From the NCBI RefSeq assembly GCF_022374875.2, contig NZ_CP092427.2, positions 372,001 through 436,000 of the forward strand: a DNA stretch of 64,000 nt, in the 5' to 3' direction. Of the stretch, positions 59,032 to 64,000 are shown piece by piece. The notes under the pieces were generated by a model that was not told the DNA's origin, searched no databases, and worked only from the letters and a program-made list of their open reading frames with translations. The first letter of the stretch is position 1. Every line of letters starts with the position of its first letter. The DNA is from Mycolicibacterium rufum. GTDB lineage: Bacteria > Actinomycetota > Actinomycetes > Mycobacteriales > Mycobacteriaceae. The position numbers were made by a program, and so were the translations under genes.

Positions 59032-61125
59032 GTGACCACGCTCGAAGAGATCTCTTCGCTGACCCGACCCAACCATCCCGACGACTGGACCGACCTCGAT
59101 TCGCGCGCGGTGGACACGGTCCGGGTGCTCGCCGCCGATGCGGTCCAGAAGGTCGGCAACGGGCATCCGGGGACGGCGATGAGCCTGGCGCCCCTGGCCT
59201 ACACGCTGTTCCAGCGTCAGATGCGCCACGATCCCAGCGATGTGCACTGGCTCGGCCGCGACCGGTTCGTGCTGTCCTGCGGGCATTCCAGCCTCACGCT
59301 GTACCTGCAGCTGTACCTGGGCGGGTTCGGTCTCGAGCTCTCCGACATCGAGTCGCTGCGGACGTTCAAGTCCAAGACACCGGGTCACCCCGAGTTCCGT
59401 CACACCAAGGGTGTGGAGATCACCACGGGCCCGCTCGGTCAGGGGCTCGCGTCGGCGGTCGGCATGGCGATGGCGTCACGCTACGAGCGCGGCCTGTTCG
59501 ACCCGGACGCGCCGGCGGGTGAGAGCCCGTTCGACCACTACATCTACGTGATCGCCTCCGACGGCGACATCGAGGAGGGCGTCACCAGCGAGGCGTCCTC
59601 GCTGGCGGGCACCCAGCAGCTGGGCAACCTCATCGTGTTCTACGACAAGAACCAGATCTCCATCGAGCACGACACCAACATCGCGCTGAGCGAGGACGTC
59701 GCCGCGCGGTACCGGGCCTACGGCTGGCACGTGCAGGAGATCGAGGGCGGCGAGAACGTCGTCGGCATCGAGCAGGCCATCGCCGAAGCGAAGAAGGTGA
59801 CCGACAAGCCGTCGTTCATCGCGCTGCGCACGATCATCGGATATCCGGCGCCCAACAAGATGAACACCGGCGGCGTGCACGGCTCGGCACTCGGCGACGA
59901 CGAGGTGGCCGCGACCAAGAAGATCCTCGGCTTCGACCCCGACAAGACGTTCGAGGTCAGCGACGAGGTCTTCGAGCACACCCGCAAGCTGGTCGACCGG
60001 GGCCGCGAGGCGCACGAGAAGTGGCAGCCCGGCTTCGACGCATGGGCGGAGCGCGAACCCGAGCGCAAGAAGCTGCTCGACCGGCTCACCGCCGAGGAGC
60101 TGCCGGAGGGCTGGGACGCCGACATCACCTACTGGGAGCCCGGCTCGAAGGCCGTCGCCACCCGCGCCGCGTTCGGCCAGGTGCTCAACGACGTCGCCCC
60201 CAAGCTGCCGGAGCTGTGGGGCGGCTCGGCCGACCTCGCGGGCAGCAACAACACCACCATCAAGGGCGTCAAGTCCTTCGGCCCGCCGTCGATCTCGACG
60301 TCGGACTTCGAGGCCGACTGGTACGGCCGGGTGCTGCACTTCGGCATCCGCGAGCACGCGATGGGCTCGATCCTGTCGGGCATCGTGCTGCACGGACCGA
60401 CCCGCGCGTTCGGCGGGACGTTCCTGCAGTTCTCGGACTACATGCGTCCCGCGGTGCGGCTGGCCTCGCTGATGGACATCGACACGATCTACATCTGGAC
60501 CCACGATTCGATCGGCCTGGGCGAGGACGGCCCCACCCACCAGCCGATCGAGCATCTCGCCGCACTGCGGGCCATCCCGAACCTGTCGGTGGTCCGCCCC
60601 GGCGACCCGAACGAGACGGCGTACGCGTGGAAGAGCATTCTCGCGCGCGGCAACGGGAGCGGCCCGGTCGGTTTCATCCTGACCCGTCAGGGCATCCCGG
60701 TCCTGGAGGGCACGGACGCCGAGGGGGTCTCTCGCGGCGGATATGTGCTGGGCGGAGGCTCCCCCGCCGACGACGCCGACGTCATCCTGATCGGCACGGG
60801 CTCCGAACTGCAGATCGCCGTCGAGGCACAGAAGATGTTGCGCGACAAGAACATCAACGCCTACGTCGTGTCGATGCCCTGCGTGGAATGGTTCGAATCG
60901 CAGCCCAAGGAGTACCGCGACAGCGTGCTGCCGCCGCGGGTGTCGGCGCGCGTGGCCATCGAGGCCGCGGTCGCCCAGAGCTGGTACAAGATCGTCGGCG
61001 ACACCGGCGAGATCATCTCCATCGAGCACTACGGCGAGTCGGCCGACGACAAGACCCTGTTCCGCGAATTCGGTTTCACTCCAGAAGCAGTGGTGGCCGC
61101 AGCGGAACGCAGCATTGCGAACTAG
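59032..61125 (+). CDS. tkt: Transketolase
   Basis: 697 residues. Thiamine-diphosphate domain with [13 protein letters not shown] and [19 protein letters not shown] (metal-binding GDG-type motif), then the pyrimidine domain ([11 protein letters not shown]..., [19 protein letters not shown]). Moves two-carbon units in the non-oxidative pentose phosphate path. GTG with AAGGAG upstream. A TAGGGT box (58980-58985) may be its -10. First gene of tkt-tal-zwf-opcA. Corresponds to Rv1449c. Confidence 0.97.
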   Translation: MTTLEEISSLTRPNHPDDWTDLDSRAVDTVRVLAADAVQKVGNGHPGTAMSLAPLAYTLFQRQMRHDPSDVHWLGRDRFVLSCGHSSLTLYLQLYLGGFGLELSDIESLRTFKSKTPGHPEFRHTKGVEITTGPLGQGLASAVGMAMASRYERGLFDPDAPAGESPFDHYIYVIASDGDIEEGVTSEASSLAGTQQLGNLIVFYDKNQISIEHDTNIALSEDVAARYRAYGWHVQEIEGGENVVGIEQAIAEAKKVTDKPSFIALRTIIGYPAPNKMNTGGVHGSALGDDEVAATKKILGFDPDKTFEVSDEVFEHTRKLVDRGREAHEKWQPGFDAWAEREPERKKLLDRLTAEELPEGWDADITYWEPGSKAVATRAAFGQVLNDVAPKLPELWGGSADLAGSNNTTIKGVKSFGPPSISTSDFEADWYGRVLHFGIREHAMGSILSGIVLHGPTRAFGGTFLQFSDYMRPAVRLASLMDIDTIYIWTHDSIGLGEDGPTHQPIEHLAALRAIPNLSVVRPGDPNETAYAWKSILARGNGSGPVGFILTRQGIPVLEGTDAEGVSRGGYVLGGGSPADDADVILIGTGSELQIAVEAQKMLRDKNINAYVVSMPCVEWFESQPKEYRDSVLPPRVSARVAIEAAVAQSWYKIVGDTGEIISIEHYGESADDKTLFREFGFTPEAVVAAAERSIAN

Positions 61126-61146
61126 CCAGCGATAAGAGGAACTGAC

Positions 61147-62262
61147 ATGACCCAGAATCCGAATCTGGCGGCACTGTCCGCCGCAGGCGTCTCGGTGTGG
61201 CTCGACGACCTGTCCCGCGAACGGCTGCAGACCGGCAATCTGCAGGAACTGATCGACACCAAGTCGGTGGTCGGCGTGACCACCAATCCGTCGATCTTCC
61301 AGGCGGCACTGTCCAAGGGCGACGCCTACGACGACCAGATCAAGGAGCTCGCCGAGCGGGGCGCCGACGTCGACGCCACCATTCGCACGGTGACCACCGA
61401 CGACGTCCGCAATGCGTGTGACGTCTTCGCCAAGATCTACGAGCAGTCGGACGGGGTCGACGGCCGGGTGTCCATCGAGGTGGATCCGCGCCTGGCCCAC
61501 GACACCGACAAGACCATTCTCCAGGCGATCGAGCTGTGGAAGATCGTCGACCGGCCCAACCTGCTGATCAAGATTCCGGCGACCGAGGCCGGCGTGCCCG
61601 CGATCGCCTCGGTTCTGGCCGAGGGCATCTCGGTCAACGTGACGCTGATCTTCTCGGTCGAGCGCTACCGCCTGGTGATGGACGCCTACCTCAAGGGTCT
61701 GGAGAAGGCCAAGGAAGCCGGCCACGATCTGTCCCGGGTCCATTCCGTCGCATCGTTTTTCGTCTCCCGGGTGGACACCGAGATCGACAAGCGGCTCGAG
61801 GACATCGGCACCGACGAAGCACTCGCGCTACGCGGCAAGGCCGGGGTGGCCAACGCCCGGCTGGCCTACGCCGCATACGAAGAGGTCTTCCTCGGCGGCG
61901 AGCGGTTCGAGAAGCTCACGGGTGATGGCGCACGGGTCCAGCGGCCGCTGTGGGCCTCGACCGGCGTGAAGAACCCCGACTACTCCGACACGCTCTACGT
62001 CACCGAACTCGTCGCCCCCAACACGGTGAACACCATGCCGGAGAAGACGATGGACGCCGTCGCCGACCACGGCGAGGTCACCGGCGACACCGTCACCGGC
62101 CGCGGCGCGGAGTCCCAGGAGGTCTTCGATCAGCTCTCCGGTGTCGGCATCGACCTGACCGACGTGTTCGTCGTTCTCGAGGACGAGGGCGTCGAGAAGT
62201 TCGAGAAGTCGTGGCACGAACTGCTCGAAGCCACGCAGGGCCAGCTCGACGACAAGAAGTGA
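61147..62262 (+). CDS. tal: Transaldolase
   Basis: 371 residues, the long actinobacterial form. Early motif [13 protein letters not shown] and the Schiff-base lysine in [13 protein letters not shown]. Transfers dihydroxyacetone units in the pentose phosphate path. AGAGGAAC upstream; 21 bp after tkt. Corresponds to Rv1448c. Confidence 0.97.
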   Translation: MTQNPNLAALSAAGVSVWLDDLSRERLQTGNLQELIDTKSVVGVTTNPSIFQAALSKGDAYDDQIKELAERGADVDATIRTVTTDDVRNACDVFAKIYEQSDGVDGRVSIEVDPRLAHDTDKTILQAIELWKIVDRPNLLIKIPATEAGVPAIASVLAEGISVNVTLIFSVERYRLVMDAYLKGLEKAKEAGHDLSRVHSVASFFVSRVDTEIDKRLEDIGTDEALALRGKAGVANARLAYAAYEEVFLGGERFEKLTGDGARVQRPLWASTGVKNPDYSDTLYVTELVAPNTVNTMPEKTMDAVADHGEVTGDTVTGRGAESQEVFDQLSGVGIDLTDVFVVLEDEGVEKFEKSWHELLEATQGQLDDKK

Positions 62263-62272
62263 TCTCATACCG

Positions 62273-63802
62273 ATGAGCGAAGCTTGGCAGAACCCGCTGC
62301 GGGACAAGCGCGACAAGCGCATGCCCCGCATCGCGGGCCCGTGCTGTGTGGTGATCTTCGGTGTCACCGGCGATCTCGCGCGCAAGAAGCTGATGCCGGC
62401 GATCTACGACCTGGCCAACCGGGGGCTGCTGCCGCCGTCGTTCGCCCTGGTCGGCTTCGCCCGCCGGGACTGGGCCGACCAGGACTTCAGTCAGGTCGTC
62501 CTCGACGCGGTCAAGCAGCACGCCCGCACCCCGTTCCGCCAGGAGGTCTGGGACCGGTTGTCCGAGGGGGTCCGCTTCGTGCAGGGCACCTTCGACGACG
62601 AGAAGGCGTTCGAGGATCTGGCCGAGACCTTGGCCAAGCTCGACGCCGAACGCGGCACCGGCGGCAATCACGCGTTCTACCTGTCGATTCCGCCCAAGGC
62701 GTTCCCGCAGGTGCTCGAGCAGCTGTCGAGGACTGGCCTGGCGAAGAAGCCGGAGGGCAGCTGGAGCCGGGTGGTCATCGAGAAGCCGTTCGGCCACGAC
62801 CTGAAGAGCGCCGAAGAGCTCAACGCCATCGTCAACAACGTCTTCCCCGAGTCCTCGGTGTTCCGGATCGACCACTACCTGGGCAAGGAGACGGTTCAGA
62901 ACATCCTGGCGCTGCGGTTCGCCAACGAGTTGTTCGAGCCGGTCTGGAACTCGCACTACGTCGACAGCGTGCAGATCACGATGGCCGAGGACATCGGCCT
63001 GGGCGGGCGCGGCGGCTACTACGACGGTGTCGGCGCCGCGCGTGACGTGATCCAGAACCATCTGCTGCAGCTGCTGGCGCTGACGGCGATGGAGGAACCG
63101 GTCAGCTTCTCCCCCGACGAGCTGCAGGCCGAGAAGATCAAGGTGCTCTCGGCGAGCAAATTGGCCGAGCCACTCGACCAGACCACCTCGCGCGGTCAGT
63201 ACACCGCGGGCTGGCAGGGCGGCGAGCGGGTGGTCGGGCTGCTGGAGGAGGAGGGCTTCTCGAAGGACTCCACCACCGAGACGTTCGCCGCGATCACCGT
63301 GGATGTCGACACCCGCCGCTGGGCGGGTGTCCCCTTTTATCTGCGGACCGGAAAACGGCTGGGCCGCAGGGTCACCGAGATCGCGCTCATCTTCAAGCGG
63401 GCCCCCCACCTGCCGTTCGACGCCACCATGACCGAGGAGCTGGGGCAGAACGCGCTGGTGATCCGGGTGCAGCCCGACGAGGGCATCACGTTGCGCTTCG
63501 GGTCCAAGGTGCCGGGCAACATGATGGAGGTCCGCGACGTCAGCATGGACTTCTCGTACGGGTCGGCGTTCGCCGAGGAGTCACCCGAAGCCTACGAGCG
63601 TCTGATCCTCGACGTGCTGCTCGGTGAGCCGTCGTTGTTCCCGGTCAATCAGGAGGTCGAATTGGCTTGGCGCATCTTGGATCCCGCGTTGGATTACTGG
63701 GCATCGCACGGCAAGCCTGACCCGTATGAATCGGGCGGCTGGGGACCGGACTCCGCTTTCGAGATGTTGCGTCGCTCCGGCCGGGAATGGAGACGGCCGT
63801 GA
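62273..63802 (+). CDS. zwf: Glucose-6-phosphate 1-dehydrogenase
   Basis: 509 residues. NADP-binding GVTGDLARKKLMPA, substrate and catalytic motif RIDHYLGKETVQNILALRFAN. First step of the oxidative pentose phosphate path, giving NADPH. 10 bp after tal; the stop overlaps the opcA GTG (GTGA). Corresponds to Rv1447c (zwf2). Confidence 0.97.
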   Translation: MSEAWQNPLRDKRDKRMPRIAGPCCVVIFGVTGDLARKKLMPAIYDLANRGLLPPSFALVGFARRDWADQDFSQVVLDAVKQHARTPFRQEVWDRLSEGVRFVQGTFDDEKAFEDLAETLAKLDAERGTGGNHAFYLSIPPKAFPQVLEQLSRTGLAKKPEGSWSRVVIEKPFGHDLKSAEELNAIVNNVFPESSVFRIDHYLGKETVQNILALRFANELFEPVWNSHYVDSVQITMAEDIGLGGRGGYYDGVGAARDVIQNHLLQLLALTAMEEPVSFSPDELQAEKIKVLSASKLAEPLDQTTSRGQYTAGWQGGERVVGLLEEEGFSKDSTTETFAAITVDVDTRRWAGVPFYLRTGKRLGRRVTEIALIFKRAPHLPFDATMTEELGQNALVIRVQPDEGITLRFGSKVPGNMMEVRDVSMDFSYGSAFAEESPEAYERLILDVLLGEPSLFPVNQEVELAWRILDPALDYWASHGKPDPYESGGWGPDSAFEMLRRSGREWRRP

Positions 63803-64000
63803 TCCTCGACCTGCCGGACACCTCCACCGACGTCATCAACAAGAAGATCATCGCGCTGCGCGAAGAGGGCGGGGCGATCACGCTCGGCCGGGTGCTGACG
63901 CTGGTCATCGCCCCGACCACCGAGGCGCTGCTCGAGGAGTCGATCGAGGCGGCGAACGCGGCGAGCCGCGAACATCCCTGCCGCGTCGTCGTCGTCGCGC
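63799..64000 (+). CDS. opcA: OpcA, glucose-6-phosphate dehydrogenase assembly protein (partial)
   Basis: 67 N-terminal residues before the window end. ILDLPDTSTDVINKKI...ITLGRVLTLVIAPTTEALLEESIEAANAASREHPCRVVVV matches actinobacterial OpcA, which activates or assembles G6PDH. The GTG overlaps the zwf stop; an in-frame ATG at 63787 is an alternative. Corresponds to Rv1446c. Confidence 0.93.
   Translation, partial: MILDLPDTSTDVINKKIIALREEGGAITLGRVLTLVIAPTTEALLEESIEAANAASREHPCRVVVVA

Noticed and set aside
59476..61743. 755-residue open frame antisense to tkt and tal
   Set aside because: His/Arg/Gly-biased translation typical of antisense frames in high-GC DNA; no recognisable domain.

Overview
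This 64 kb window comes from a high-GC mycobacterium, most likely a fast-growing Mycolicibacterium-type species. The evidence is the gene content (mycolate enzymes FabG1-InhA, RipA/RipB, MptB, MutAB, the SUF operon) and a gene order that follows the M. tuberculosis block from about Rv1547 (dnaE1) to Rv1446c (opcA), read in reverse and with several replacements. Names are assigned from conserved residues, lengths and this remembered gene order; no database search was run.

Layout. 1-10.5 kb: dnaE1 (3' end outside the window), a TetR regulator, the lspA-rluD-rarD chain, ansA, dinB, a small S4 protein, and ileS with a clear isoleucine T-box leader. 10.8-15.4 kb is an accessory block: a short condensation-like protein divergent from a helix-turn-helix/membrane protein pair, a MEDS-ANTAR sensor-regulator, and an acyl-CoA synthetase. 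15.6-22 kb: esterase lipL and the methylmalonyl-CoA mutase set mutA-mutB-meaB. 22-25.7 kb: TVP38 membrane protein, NfeD/SPFH/DoxX membrane cluster, and a conserved hypothetical. 25.7-31.6 kb: a same-strand chain moxR1-DUF58-VWA-fabG1-inhA-hemH. 31.7-38.3 kb: peptidoglycan hydrolases ripA-ripB, a membrane protein, aconitase with its repressor AcnR, and a 62-residue HTH protein. 38.3-41.3 kb: ABC-F ATPase, enoyl-CoA hydratase, thioredoxin. 41.3-45.2 kb is a second accessory block: glycoside hydrolase 16, small membrane protein, flavodoxin-fold protein, HAD dehalogenase. 45.2-51.5 kb: the SUF iron-sulfur operon sufR-B-D-C-S-U-DUF59. 51.6-58.8 kb: mptB with an ABC exporter, ctaA, an ATP-grasp protein, qor and ctaB. 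59-64 kb: pentose-phosphate operon tkt-tal-zwf-opcA (opcA cut by the window end).

How the genes work together. Functional groups are packed tightly, often with start and stop codons overlapping (ATGA, GTGA, TAGTG, TGATG), which suggests translational coupling in lspA-rluD-rarD, ripA-ripB, the SUF operon, mptB-ABC and zwf-opcA. Many first genes have a TANNNT -10 element 6-7 bases before an ATG/GTG with no Shine-Dalgarno sequence, the usual sign of leaderless mycobacterial mRNA; I used this to choose starts.

The best regulatory signals are the ileS T-box, a 16-bp site upstream of acn that fits the remembered corynebacterial AcnR consensus, a three-half-site palindrome in the HTH/condensation-like divergent promoter, and a palindrome against the sufR start. 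The HTH-membrane pair with the condensation-like protein is the best candidate for an undescribed unit. I saw no tRNA, rRNA, CRISPR, insertion sequence, phage gene or intein.
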